Under the pieces are notes generated by a model, which saw only the letters and a program-made list of their open reading frames with translations, was not told the DNA's origin and searched no databases. A stretch of 64,000 nucleotides of DNA from Allolobophora icterica (taxonomy: Eukaryota; Annelida; Clitellata; Crassiclitellata; Lumbricidae): the NCBI GenBank assembly GCA_963556255.1, contig OY744615.1:19670815-19734814 (forward strand), written 5' to 3'. Positions 49,217 to 61,610 of the stretch are shown here, piece by piece. Position numbers and translations under genes: made by a program. The first letter of the stretch is position 1. Every line of letters starts with the position of its first letter.

Positions 49217-49384
49217 CGTCCCCAACATTGATGTTCGTGTTAGCTATTTTTACGTGAGAATGTGCTGTGGACAATTAGGGCCTACAGCAAAAAAGGTAGG
49301 TTACCAGCCTAATGTGAATGAAGCGCTACACATATACGTAGTCCAGAGACTACATGTAATATATTGTAATCGCGCAGAATTATA

Positions 49385-49775
49385 CAGTAATGTGCAATGA
49401 GCCTGATAATCGTACAACGCCGTAGTGTTGTCTACATAGGTGATGATCATGACACACTGGCTTCCTGTTGCAGAGGGCATTGCATTCACGATTAAGCTGA
49501 CGCGTCCTCTATTGTTGGCACTGTCTCCGCCACACATCACGACGCTCTGCGTCAATCCAATCTCGAGACAGCTTGGTCCGCAATCGTTGCGCTCCGCGAT
49601 CTCTGAAGATATGTAGGTGCAGCGCCGATTGCACACATCAATTTGAGCCCGTAGTGCTTTCTGATGCATTGGACCGACCTCCTTGAACAGTCTTCCATTA
49701 CATTTACGTACTGATGTTGCATTTGATTTTTTGTAGCATAATCTGAAAACTGTCTTTTCTGCAGATGTTACATAA
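49385..49775 (-). CDS. Possible exon of an unrecognised cysteine-rich secreted protein
   Basis: I do not recognise this protein. The open minus frame runs 49852-49301, but its first 25 codons overlap a retroelement 3' end. A plausible exon begins after the splice-acceptor-like TCTGCAG at about 49770. The coding part has many cysteines, including VCNRRCTY, NDCGPSCLE, VVMCGG and SQCVMI, and a sequon NTT in TYVDNTTALYDY. This suggests an extracellular disulphide-rich domain. Spacing does not match the IL-17, EGF or scavenger patterns I checked. No signal peptide is seen in this frame, so other exons would be needed, and it may equally be a pseudogene. The long open frame with normal codon composition beside microsatellites is the main evidence. 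Confidence 0.4.
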
Positions 49776-49993
49776 TCATAATATATATAGCCTATAGGCG
49801 CAATGCATTTTATGAAGTACTTAAAATGCGCTATATATCTTGATGCATACATACATACACATACACACGTACATGCTTACATACATACATACATATATAT
49901 ATACATACATACATAACATAAATACACATGAACATGTTAACATACATACATACATACATACATACATACATACATACATACATACATACATGC

Positions 49994-50032
<39 letters not shown>

Positions 50033-50086
50033 CATACAAACATACATATATGCATACATACATACATACATACATACATACATACA

Positions 50087-50120
<34 letters not shown>

Positions 50121-50303
50121 CATACATATATACAAACATACATATATGCATACATACATACATACATACATACATACATACATACATACATACATACATA
50201 CATACATACATACATACATACATACATGCATACATACATACATACATACATACATACATACATACATACATACATACATACATACATACATACATACATA
50301 CTA
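49776..50303. repeat. Retroelement 3' end followed by (CATA)n array
   Basis: GCGCTATATATCTTGATGCA (about 49811-49845) is followed at once by about 450 bp of CATA repeats with scattered TATA, CAAA and TGCT units. The large YIHTYIHT and VCMYVCMY frames are artefacts. Confidence 0.95.
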
Positions 50304-51170
50304 AAAAACATACCTACAATGACTGCGCCTCAAAATCCGATAAGCTCTGATGCCACAATATTCCATGCTGTCATGACAGAACACGTGAAAGTCCTAATAC
50401 AAGATATATCCTTCAATTTTGTGACCCATCATATCGTGAATTACAAAACAGTAACATTATGTTCAAGGCTTAAGTATATGTACTTACATATAGACCCTAA
50501 TAGTGTTTGCCTGCGTATATGCGTGTGTATCCATGTGGGTGATATTGCCCGCCCGCGTGAATCTATAGGCAAATACGCGATTCAACGAACATTTTATCTT
50601 CCACAACACTGCAACCAGCCCACAGCACACGGGGTAGGTAAGAGATCCGGAGGTCGGATAGGAGGAAGGGCGGTAGGAAGGAAGATGGAAGGAAATGAAG
50701 AGGGAATAGTTACTGACATTTTCTAGCCATTCGACCACTTGAGCTTTGTCCGTGAGATAAGAAAGGCGGATCGCTAAAGAGGCGTCGAAGCAGTCCATAG
50801 GAAGATATGTCCATCAAATGGGAAATGAAGTTGACAGAGAAACACTGCAGCATGATGGCAGTCGATAAACATTAAATGCGGCAGAAGGAAAATCGATGAA
50901 GAATTATTCAGGAAATTACGCGATCAGTTTATGCCTTATTTTCGGTTACAAATAATGCACTATTCAACCTTCTATAGCCTATATACATGTATATAGTTCA
51001 TTTATATACAGAACAATATATGTATACGACCCTATATTCAATAGCCTATTCAGAAATAATTGCATCCCTTATTAGGGACCTATTATGAGTCGGTTAGGCC
51101 CCTTGGAAACCGAAGATAGAGCCAGTAAGTCCTGAGCAGAATTTATTGCATCCTCATTTGTATTGCAGAT
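50304..51170. other. Unassigned interval
   Basis: Frames 50226-50726 and 50484-50798 overlap in antisense and show no domain. Nothing recognised. Confidence 0.4.
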
Positions 51171-52267
51171 AGTCCAGGCAATGTAGAGTTAGACCTGGGC
51201 AAAATTGCTTCACAAGGTTTTCAAACGGTTTCCTGCTCAGGAACCATTGCTGAATAACATATCCAAAATCCCCCTAAATCCGACCATGGGAACACCCCCA
51301 AAAATGAATTTCAAAATGGCGGATTGGGGGTTTCATGAGAAATACCAATAATAATACCAATAATTTGCAGTTATACCTGGGCGAAATTGCTTCAAAAGCT
51401 TTTTAAACGGTTTCCTGCTCAGGAACCATTGCTGAATAACATATCCAAAATCCCCCAAAATCGGACCACGGGACCACCCCAAAAATGGCCAAATCCAACA
51501 TGGCCGCTATCGACCATATTGGAAAATTCACCTTTTTTCTTTTTTAGAGTACAGGCACGTGCAATACCTCTAATGTTACTGATTTCGGAATGTAGAATTC
51601 ATTTCTGATATTATTTCCGCCATTTGGGGTCATCTTCACCTTGAAAGGTCATGGTCAAGGTCATTTTTGGCAGATTGGAAAGTTCAATTTTTTATTTTTT
51701 AGAGTATATGCACGTGTAATACTTCTAATGTTACTGATTTCGGTATGTTGAATTCATTTCTGATATTGTTTTTGCCATTCGAGGTCATCTTCACCTTGAA
51801 GGGTCATGGTCAATGTCATTTTGTTACATCAATGATGCCATCAAACAAACTTTCCATCATTCGGTAAATGTAGATTTTATGTGTTGCTGCTCTTCACTGT
51901 GACCATATACACACAAATAGAGTGCCACATATTGAAATACACTTGTGGCTACTGACGAGGATTCTATGTCAATCTACATGTTGGGGAGATTGAACCTAGA
52001 CTGGACCTCACCCACTGGCGTCAGAAGTCTACTCTTGCCACACATGTTGTGGTGGAGTTCATGTCTAAGATGCGGCAGATGCCACTAACACAATTCCCTA
52101 ATCTTGGTGTGGTCCTTGACAGATCATAACCTCAACTTCACCCCTCTGCCAAAATGTGATATTTATCCATCAGGTATTTGTCTCCTACATTGAGATGTCT
52201 CAGCTGTGGAAGCGATGTTGTTGCAGCAGCTGGAATAAGTGTTCATATTTATGTATATCTTAGACAT

Positions 52268-52497
52268 GAAATCATCACAACATGTGTGGCAAGTGTAGAC
52301 TCCTGACGCCATTGGGTGAGGTCCCGTCTAGGCTCGATGAAATCTACCACAATATGTGTGGCAAGTGTAGACTCCTGACGCCATTGGGTGAGGTCCAGTC
52401 TAGGCTCGATGAAATCTACCACAACATGTGTGGCAAGTGTAGACTCCTGACGCCATTGGGTGAGGTCCAGTCTAGGCTCAATCTCCCCAACAAGTAG
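52268..52497. repeat. 72-bp tandem array, three copies
   Basis: ATGTGTGGCAAGTGTAGACT occurs at 52282 and 52426, with a one-base variant at 52354. A diverged inverted copy lies at about 51982-52060 in the left half of the element. 72 is divisible by three, so both strands are open. Confidence 0.92.
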
Positions 52498-53360
52498 TGA
52501 CTTGTTGGTGTGAGTTGGAAGATCACCATCGAACAGTGGAGATGCTGAGAGCAAATTGTGTGTATCTGCCTGAGGTCAAAGCCGCGCTCCTTAGCAATGT
52601 CCTTGTGCCGATGCACCTCTGCCATATCCTTGGATGACAGGTCGTTCTTCTCCTTCTCCATTGTTAATGGCATCTTCTGAGGATGAAGTCATGCTAATTA
52701 TCTTGGTCTTCTCAACTAATATCTTCTGCCTGTGTGAGCGGTAGGCATTCTGGAGGAACTTGAGCAGGCTGGTAGCCACCTTTCGGTCAACATCCACCTT
52801 TGTGAGCAGGTGGTGCAGTTGCACGGGCACACTGGCTGTCACCGAGTATGGATTCTGCCGCTCTAGCACAAAGTCTAACAGCTTAGACAGGTTATGGTTG
52901 AATGTGAGACGGCGAGTGGTACTTAATGCATGCTGTAGATGGCATTCTGTGTGGCTTATGCGGTGGTTAGAGGTGAGAGAGTTGAGAAGGCCGGTGATAG
53001 ACCCGATCTCGTGGAATAAGAGCTCGAGCTCCGCTACATCAGTGTCATTGTGTGGGGCTCCTGCCACATAGTGACCTCCAGGACCCTTCGACACTTGATG
53101 GATGGTCTGCTCCACCTTCATGCCACCTCTGACAGCGCAGCATCTCCTGAGCGATCCTGAACAACCCACTGGCTCACACAGAAGCTCGGATGTGTGGACT
53201 CCAACACTTTGATTTGTTCCAGATACCACGATCCATAATGTAGGAAGTTGATGCAGTCACATTCTGCAAAGATTGGCATGGAATCCTTGACAGTAGCTGC
53301 AAGAATATTCCAGACTCTTTCTCTCTCGGATACTACAGCGTTCTTGATGACGGCGACCAA
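52430..53360 (-). pseudogene. Broken gene inside the long-armed element
   Basis: In order on the minus strand: 53360-53118 reads DCINFLHYGSWYLEQIKVL, and the next frame (53229-52591) reads MKVEQTIHQVSKGPGGHYV, then LLFHEIGSITGLL and a long C-terminal helix-rich part ending about 52600. The motif EQTI(N/H)...KGPGG preceded by a YxxWYLE-type block recalls an unnamed protein family I associate with repetitive loci in fishes, cnidarians and molluscs, often found beside transposons. I know of no function. A frame change at about 53140 and stops near the 72-bp array break it. Being the only coding content between the arms, it may be the element's own protein. Confidence 0.5.
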
Positions 53361-54205
53361 CTGCAGCCAAATTCAAAAGAATTGGCAGAGCTCAGACTTG
53401 GTCTCGATTCCTTAAACTCCTCAAATTCCTGGAAGTCCCGATGCAACTCCTCCACTTCTCCAATCAGGGACTCAAACTGTTCAGGGCAACACTATTTTTT
53501 AGCCAGTGTAATTTGCAGTACCTGCAACAGTGCTGATGTACCCAAATGACCTTGACCATGACCCTTCAATGTGAAGATGACCCCGAATGGCAAAAACAAT
53601 ATCAGAAATGAATTCTACATACCAAAATCAGTAACATTAGAGGTATTACACGTGCATGTACTCTAAAAAACAAAAAAGGTGAACTTTCCAATCTGCCAAA
53701 TATGACCTTGACCATGACCTTTCAAGGTGAAGATGACCCCGACTGGCAAAAACAATATCAGAAATGAATTCTACATACCGAAATCAGTAACATTAGAGGT
53801 ATTGCACGTGCCTGTACTCTAAAAAAGAAAAAAGGTGAATTTTCCAATATGGTCGATAGCGGCCATGTTGGATTTGGCCATTTTGGGGGTGTTCCCGTGG
53901 TCCGATTTTTGGGGATTTTCGATATGTTATTCAGCAATGGTTCCTGAGCAGGAAACCGTTTAAAAAGCTTCTGAAGCAATTTCGCCCAGGTATAACTGCA
54001 AATAATTGGTATTATTATTGGTATTTCTTATGAAACCCCCAATCCGCCATTTTGAAATTCATTTTTGGGGGTGTTCCCATGGTCGGATTTAGGGGGATTT
54101 TGGATATGTTATTCAGCAATGGTTCCTGAGCAGGAAACCGTTTAAAAACCTTGTGAAGCAATTTTGCCCAGGTTCAAGGTATATTTGAGCTAGATTGCCT
54201 GGACT

Positions 54206-54664
54206 AAGATAATTAGAATGACAAAAGTCTTCCTAATTCATTTATAATGTTAGTACTCAACCCAAACATTGAGAATAAACATGTTTTAGATTATAAGAGG
54301 CTTTTGCAACATATTTCATTATATAAAGTTTTGTAACAATTAACTTACCCCATCTAGTGTTACAACCAACCCAGGCATGGGGCTGCTTTTTACACTATGG
54401 TAGTTTTTTTGTTAAATTTTCTCTAACTGTAGGCCTACAAGAGCAATGTAATCCAATATTTTGCCAGTTAAGCCTACTGAGTACTTAATAAAAAAAGTCA
54501 ATGAAACCTATTTCAAAAGAAATTGCACTTTAATTTAGTTTAAATCAAGAAAATGCTGAAATTGAGCGATTACTCAATGACAATAGGCCTACACTATACA
54601 ACTACATTTTGAAATTGCGCATGACCTCCTTCCAAAGTTCAGAAGTGCACACGACCATACGACA
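54206..54664. other. Unassigned interval
   Basis: AT-rich without recognised content. Confidence 0.4.
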
Positions 54665-54810
54665 GAACATCAATGACGCTGAGCAATTGCGAGTGTAGGA
54701 CTTGATCAAGGTCCCTACACAGTATATAACCGCCTAAGTGGAGGCTTGGACCCGCACTCTCCGCATTACAGGCCAAGCGCTCTAGCCAACTGGCCATCTT
54801 GTCCCACCCT
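54665..54810 (-). mobile_element. tRNA-derived SINE fragment
   Basis: Minus strand: GGCTAGAGCGCTTGG (A-box region) and GCGGGTCCAAGCC (B-box region), then a body with CCTTGATCAAGTCCTACACT resembling the other SINE bodies. Confidence 0.7.
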
Positions 54811-55133
54811 GCAGTAGTCTACTCCATAGCTATTGTCAATTCTGGCCTATTTCTAGGTATGAATTCATTCATCGACGATCCATCAGTCGTCTGGCCGAAC
54901 GTGTATCTTATAAAAGAATAAATGTTTGAATAAGTATATTCGGCCAATCGAGCATCTTCATCCGTCACTATACTAGACCAAAGTCCTTATGCAACAGCAT
55001 GGGATTTTAGCACTGTATGAGGTTTATAAGGCATTGGCTTACCGGTATCCTAGCCTTTGTCTGGTCTAAGCTCGTCTATGATTTAACCCTATACTGCAGT
55101 AGTTAGCACGGCCTAAGACCTTATACATGTAAG
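54811..55133. other. Unassigned interval
   Basis: No recognised feature. Confidence 0.4.
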
Positions 55134-55529
55134 AAGGGGCGGATCCAGGGGGCCAATACGGCCATGGCCCCCATTTGATATTCACACAGGACGTGGCCCG
55201 CCCCCCCCGTCACGAAGTAGACAAGGAAAATGGAGACGTGGCCCCCTGTATATATATACAGGACGTCACAGGACATGACCCCCCGTAGACGTAGAATGAT
55301 ATGGAAAAATTATTGAAAATTTTTATGGAGATTAATGACTAAAAAAGGTCATCAAAAAATTTGTCGTTGGTCCGTTGGTCACTAGGCCTACCCCCACAAA
55401 CTTTGATCCACAAACTTTGATTCCCCTCCCAGAAGAGGGGGAGTAGCTTAAACACTGGTTTGTATGTAGTATGTATGTATTAGGCCCTATTTTTGGCCCC
55501 CTCTGATAAACATGCTGGATCCGCCCCTG
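55134..55529. mobile_element. hAT MITE, 396 bp
   Basis: The ends are AAGGGGCGGATCCAGGGGG (first base mutated from C) and TGCTGGATCCGCCCCTG. The flanks CATGTAAG and CATATAAG agree at 7 of 8. It shares its left half with the fragment at 31144. Confidence 0.85.
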
Positions 55530-56366
<837 letters not shown>

Positions 56367-56403
56367 CAAAGCATTCAACGGTTTCTAATCAGAACCTCAA
56401 AAG

Positions 56404-56411
56404 CTTATATA
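56404..56411 (-). promoter_or_regulatory. TATA-like box upstream of the Cys-rich frame
   Basis: TATATAAG on the minus strand, 38-45 bp before the ATG at 56366. In an AT-rich genome such a box can occur by chance. Confidence 0.3.
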
Positions 56412-56615
56412 CAGTAACTACGAAAGCATTGTCTAAGCTTATACCGGCGCGGTGCGGAAGACAATAATTATGATATGTTGCTGTTTTCCGGCTCCATCTA
56501 AAAATCGATCGGGTCTAGGCCTATATACATGTACATGTAGCACGTTCGACTAGTAGGCCTATTAGTAAAGCTAATCAGCACATGCAACTGTGGACAGCTA
56601 CAGCTGCTGCTGGAC

Positions 56616-56811
56616 CAAGGGCGTAACTTTGGTCTAAAAAGTGGGGGTACCAATTTCTTACATACAAGAAGCAAGGCGGATACTGCGATCTCTGGGAAGG
56701 CACAATAACACAATATTGATTAGCATTGTTCAAAAAGTGGGGGTAAGGTACCCCAGTCCAAAAAGTGTGGGGTACGGGTACCCCTCGTATCCCCTACAAA
56801 TTATGCCTATG
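56616..56811. mobile_element. hAT MITE, 196 bp (family Z)
   Basis: The ends are CAAGGGCGTAACTTTGG and ACAAATTATGCCTATG. The flanks TGCTGGAC and AGCTGGAC agree at 7 of 8. It is about 85-90% similar by eye to the element at 58889. Confidence 0.88.
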
Positions 56812-56959
56812 AGCTGGACTTTTATCGCGAATAGGCTGCACTTTCGAGTATTTAAAACACGTCCGTTACTAAATCGGTGAGCCATCATTCCAAAAGTCTA
56901 GAGATGTTGGATTAGAGAATCTCCATTCTAAGTCATTTCAGTTCCTTGAATAACTTATA

Positions 56960-57260
56960 TGTATCTTAGAATCGCCTTGTTTGTGCCAATTCCAAGAACT
57001 GCATCCTTTCCAGTGATAATCTTATAATCTCCAATGGGTTTCCTCTGCTTCTCCTTTTCTCCAATGCTTTTAGTCCACACTTTTCAACGTTTTTTCATAG
57101 TTCAGATCCATGTAACACCAAATCACCCTGACAGTTCTCCTTTGCCCTTACTCCATTGTTCAGTCAGGTTTCATACTTAGATGCAGAATTTCAACTGTGG
57201 CCCCGCCAGTGATTTGTACATCCTCAGTACTGTATACTTGTCTCTGGTGAAAGTTTCCTT
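56960..57260 (-). pseudogene. LINE RT C-terminal relic (CR1-like)
   Basis: The minus strand reads a degraded block ending ALEKRRSRGNPLEIIRL, resembling the (L)E(H/K)RRLRGDLIE.YKI motif of CR1-type LINEs. A shorter duplicate of part of it appears at about 57725-57820 (TTTTAACCCCAAATCACTCT). Confidence 0.55.
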
Positions 57261-57454
57261 GATCGGATTGAGTTAGTCTTTTGCTGCGTTTTGAAACTTT
57301 TGCACTCTTATGCACAGTCACTCCCAATTAGTCCCTTTCTTCGTCACTCAATCACTTTCAACACCTTACCCTCATTTCGTCATCAAGGACTTTCCAAACA
57401 AAATAGCATCTGCCATATTTCTGTGACCAATGAATATTTTCCTTAGATTCCCTT

Positions 57455-57640
57455 GTGGGGGAGGGAGGATAGATGAATGGTAATACTCTTGCATGAACAG
57501 CACAAGATCTTGAAAGACGCGGTTCGATACCCACAAACCCCCTCTAGATCGGCTCAGCCTTCCACTCCCTAGGGGGCAGCAGTAAAATGAGAGGGCGCCT
57601 AACAGGCTGACAAGACGCGTGTTCAATAAGATCTTAATAA
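57455..57640 (+). mobile_element. tRNA-derived SINE (family 4)
   Basis: A head with TAGATGAATGGTAATACTC and a good B box GCGGTTCGATACCC (about 57529-57542), followed by a body with GGGGGCAGCAGTAAAATGAG. Confidence 0.7.
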
Positions 57641-58888
57641 CTGTACCATCATGTTTCAGTGTAACTTACTGCGGTTTGTCAGTGAGCTCGAGAATAAACA
57701 TGAATATTATTATTATTATTTTTATTTCAACGTTTTTCATGGTTCCGGTCCTTTTAACCCCAAATCACTCTGACAATTCTCCTTTGCCCTTACTCCAGTT
57801 GTTCTATGTCGTGTTTCAGACATAGATTATTATTATTATTATTTTTATTATTATTATGACGAACTCAGATTACCTTTTCAAACTTTAAAACCTGTGAGAG
57901 ATAAATCCAATGACCGACTTATTGCATTACGTCATTCTTCTTCTTCTTATTATTATTATTATCATTATTATATTGTTATTAATATTATTAATCCGGTAAC
58001 ATTTTTAAATCAGAATTCTGGTTCCCCATCGTGCCTAGGCATGCGATGGCATTCAACCTCTGCCATGGATTGCTATGGATATTTTTGGGAACAGGAAGAA
58101 GGTTTCAGGAAGAATTTTATTATTATTATTAGTAGTAGTAGTAGTATTATTAGTATTACTATTACTATAATCGTACTGTGCATTAGATTTATGGGTGCCA
58201 CTATTTACCACTGCTCAAACAGCTACTTTTGTTGGGCCCATTCTGCATCCCTGGTGGCCCGGTATAGGCTCTGTGTGGGCCAAAAGAACGTTACTGTCAG
58301 GATGAATGTGTCTGCAGTCCCTCTATGTCTTTTCAGTCCTTTCATGCAAATAGCCAGCGTGTGCCCATCTTAAACGATGTAGGCTACCTCTGCCACTGCA
58401 GAAATCGTCTGAAGCAGCACTCAGAACAAAACGCTAAACAACTTCTGCTATTCAATGACTTGGGTCTACTAGTCTGACGGAGCGTTCTCATGTGGTGCCA
58501 CGAGCATTTATAATTTATATCAACTGCATCGTCCTCTGCATTTCCGTCTCACGAACTGGACTACTGAGAGGCTATAAGACATTCTGCAAACAAGAAGAAA
58601 AGCTGTATCATTGGCCATGGATTCCTTGACCTGTGGGAATTGAAGGGAAAAACAAGATGGTTGGAGGTTCTTGTTATCGTTCGAGCGCACTCTGATGCCG
58701 TTGCCTGGTGGTAGATTAATTGCATGGCAAAGGCAACTCTTTCGCTTAGATTTTTTCCTAATAAATCGATTCCTTCTTCTGGATCTTTCGCTACGTCCTT
58801 GACTCGATATTTCTTTATCAGCTGGGCAGACCAACCCCTTCAACATGTCAGTGTCTCTTATCCTGTCTCTGTTTCTATCCTTCCGTTT
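57641..58888. other. Interval with ATT microsatellites
   Basis: Short (ATT)n tracts at 57705, 57827, 57945 and 58118. No gene recognised; frames 57894-58373 and 58520-58846 lack domains. Confidence 0.4.
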
Positions 58889-59080
58889 CAGGGGCGTAAC
58901 TTTGGTCTAAAAAGTGGGGGTACCAATTTCTTACATGCATGAAGCAAGGCGGAGAATGCGATCTTCGGGAAGGCATAATAATGATATTGATTGGCATCGT
59001 TCAAAAAGTGTAAGGTGCGGTAGCCCCAGTCCAAAAAAGGGGTACGGGTACCCCTCGTACCCCCACAAATTACGCCTATG
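58889..59080. mobile_element. hAT MITE, 192 bp (family Z)
   Basis: The ends are CAGGGGCGTAACTTTGG and ACAAATTACGCCTATG. The flanks TTCCGTTT and TTACGTTT agree at 7 of 8. It is a sister copy of 56616-56811. Confidence 0.9.
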
Positions 59081-59287
59081 TTACGTTTCATTTACTGTCT
59101 CTTCTCAGTTTCATTGTCTTTAGCTGTCTGTCACTCGTGCTCAATCTACAGTTTATGCCACTTAATTATTGCGACTGCACAAGCAACGAGTCATATTCAG
59201 GATAATACATGTGTAATCTTCCAGTCTCCATTGCTCTGTCATTTGATGTCTTCCTACCTTAATCTGTTGCCTGTTATCTACCACCTA

Positions 59288-59802
59288 CAGTGGCGATCTT
59301 GTCTGAGAGGTGGGGGGGGGGGGACAAAGTCGACCATGGTCTGGTCGAAGACCTTATTTAGGAATTCATGTCCCCCCAAAATTTCTAACTTTTGTGGGAA
59401 ATCTTGGTGACTTTTCTACGAATTCATCTCCGAAAAAGTTGAAGACCTTTTTTGTCATTCACCTCTTTCTACTCCTTTCTTCGGTCTCCCAACAATAATG
59501 TCATGATGAGTTCGTCTACAGAATTTATTACCTTTTTTACAAAGTCATCCTCAAAATTTGTTTGACTTTTTACGAATTTCTTCTTTCTGAGAATTTTCGG
59601 GGGACACTTCTGCTCAAAAATAGTTTTTACCTCATCTGGTCAAAAAGGCAGTGAAAACCCTCACGCCCACTTACATTTAGGCCTATTCGCCTTTTATGGG
59701 GTTTTTTCAAAAAGTGGGGGGGGAACCGATGCATGGCGTGTCCCCCCCACTGTTAAAGGTGGGGATTTGTCCCCCCGTCGCCCCCCATTATCGCCGCCCA
59801 TG
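59288..59802. mobile_element. hAT MITE, 515 bp, exact 8-bp TSD (family Y)
   Basis: The ends are CAGTGGCGATCTTGTC and TTATCGCCGCCCATG. ACCACCTA flanks both sides (59280-59287 and 59803-59810). The subterminal zones are C- and G-homopolymer rich, as in the 43824 copy. Confidence 0.93.
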
Positions 59803-60479
59803 ACCACCTACATGCTTTCTCTATGCATCTCTTTACCCATAACCATAATCATAAAGCAAAAGACATCAATCGATGGTCGCTTCTGTGAAATCGCAATAAA
59901 ATCATAACGTGCTGGAGAAGCCAGGATGAAATCTGATGGACCAGAGTAACCGGAAGTCAGGCTATGGAGAGTAATCCAGCTGAGAGACGAGTCTTCAGTT
60001 TAGAAATGACATTAAAGAAAAAGGAAATCCATGTTGCCTGCCCTTTTATTATATCATACTCATTCAAATGCTCCATTGTGTTATGCTTAATAATTCTCTC
60101 CATGACCTTGCACACAACATTGGTTAAACTGACTGGTCTACAGTTACACAGTTTGCTTACATTTCCTTCTTAAACAGTCACACTTTGAGTGCATCCCTTC
60201 ATTTCTGTGTTACCTCTCCAGTATTTATCGATTTGTTGAAGATCTGCCTTTCTGACTTCGATTTTTCTCTCACTCTAAGCTTTTCCTTACTAATTCATAG
60301 TCTGCTTTACATTAATTGAACTTATCACATATGCTTGGACTTCCTGGATGTGCTAAATAACCAATTCCCATCTACACACAGACAGCTAATTTGTTCAGTG
60401 AGTCGAACTCTGGGCAACCACTATATTTACCGAATTAAATTTATTAACCTTAATTAAATTTATTGCCTTCTACAACCTG
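59803..60479. other. Unassigned interval
   Basis: No recognised feature. Confidence 0.4.
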
Positions 60480-60760
60480 CACTCAGTACACTGCATCTAA
60501 TATGTTAACTTACTATAGTTACTATATGTAACCTAAAGCCAAGTTCCTCTTCTCCACATCTTTCTCATAGCTTTCATCCCAAACATCATCCACCTTAGCC
60601 GTTTGTCTATCTGCTTGACTTTCGCATCTGGACTTGCAACTGAACCTGACAATTCCAGCCTCACCAATTCTGCTTTTGACTTAGTGCCCACTAATAAACT
60701 GGTTCCCTTGACTTAGTTTTTCAAAACAGAAGAAATCCACAGATTATGATTACAATCAGA
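60480..60760 (+). pseudogene. LINE 3' UTR-like relic
   Basis: CTGGTTCCCTTGACTTAG...AGATTATGATTACAATCAG at the right end resembles the 3' end at about 46525-46575 (CTGGTTCCCGCAACTTCG...GAGATTACGATTACG). Coding traces upstream are too degraded to read. Confidence 0.5.
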
Positions 60761-61522
60761 CTTTGGTAAGTTAATCGGGTAAAATAAATGGAACCAACTC
60801 GTTACTTGGCCATCCATCTCTTCCAAAAATCGGAATTCATGATTGTGTCTCATGTTGTCAAATTCTCAGTGGTCAGGCTCCTAATTGGTACTGTTGCATC
60901 CTGTGTCCGGTGTCCCTCTGAGCAGCTGCATGTATCTATCTGCGACGGCCGTTGGTATGCTCGTCTAGGACTGCAGGCAATAACTTTTGTGTAGCACTCA
61001 GTACGAAACTTAAAAAGAATGTTCCCAATCTGACAACATGTAAGAAAATTAGTCAGAGATGTTCCCAATCGGGTAGCACAAAAAAGCACAATCTCCAGTT
61101 TCAAACTGCTGGTGATAAAGCGGATTTAAAGAATGCTCAGCAATGCTTAGAATACACTGTTTCATGTCTATTAATTATCTCTCTGTTTCTGGTATAGGCA
61201 AAATCCTAAATATCAGCAGCTGACTAACCATATGCCATACCCACTGTGTTGCTTGACACATCAACATTCTGAGATCTTCTAAACTTGAGTATAACAACAA
61301 CTGGAACAAGGTGACAAGGTCAAGTTAAAATTAGTCATTCGCAGGAGGGTCATACAATTCAGGATGGTCTTCTGACTGAAGCAGTGATAGAATCAGAGTC
61401 TCTTACAACAACGTGCACTCCTGCAAATTTGAGTTTCCACCCAAATCCCAGTCACCACACACATTCTGTGACAATGTTGGACAATGTCTGGCAATCTTGA
61501 CAACGTTAGTCCAACAATGTCC

Positions 61523-61525
<3 letters not shown>
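60761..61525. other. Unassigned interval
   Basis: No recognised feature. Short ACAATGT words repeat near 61470-61520. Confidence 0.4.
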
Positions 61526-61570
<45 letters not shown>

Positions 61571-61610
61571 CTGTGTGTGTGTGTGGCTGTGTGTGTGGCT
61601 GTGTGTGCTG
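61526..61610. repeat. (GT)n microsatellite with GGCTGT interruptions
   Basis: About 45 bp of pure (GT)n followed by GT runs split by GGCT. Confidence 0.95.

Larger units (their letters stand above)
51171..54205. mobile_element. 3.0-kb DNA element with about 650-bp inverted arms
   Basis: The outer ends AGTCCAGGCAAT (51171) and ATTGCCTGGACT (to 54205) are exact inverted copies. The arms then agree in detail to about 51840 and 53520. Each arm itself holds tandem-like duplications: the CAGGAACCATTGCTGAATAA block occurs twice, as does TTCACCTTGAA...GGTCATGGTCAA. The centre carries a broken gene on the minus strand. No flanking target duplication could be fixed, so the superfamily is unknown. Confidence 0.88.

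Noticed and set aside
52282..52497. Three 24-residue repeats (MCGKCRLLTPLGEV) as a zinc-binding protein
   Set aside because: The 72-bp array is open on both strands, and the opposite strand reads equally well.
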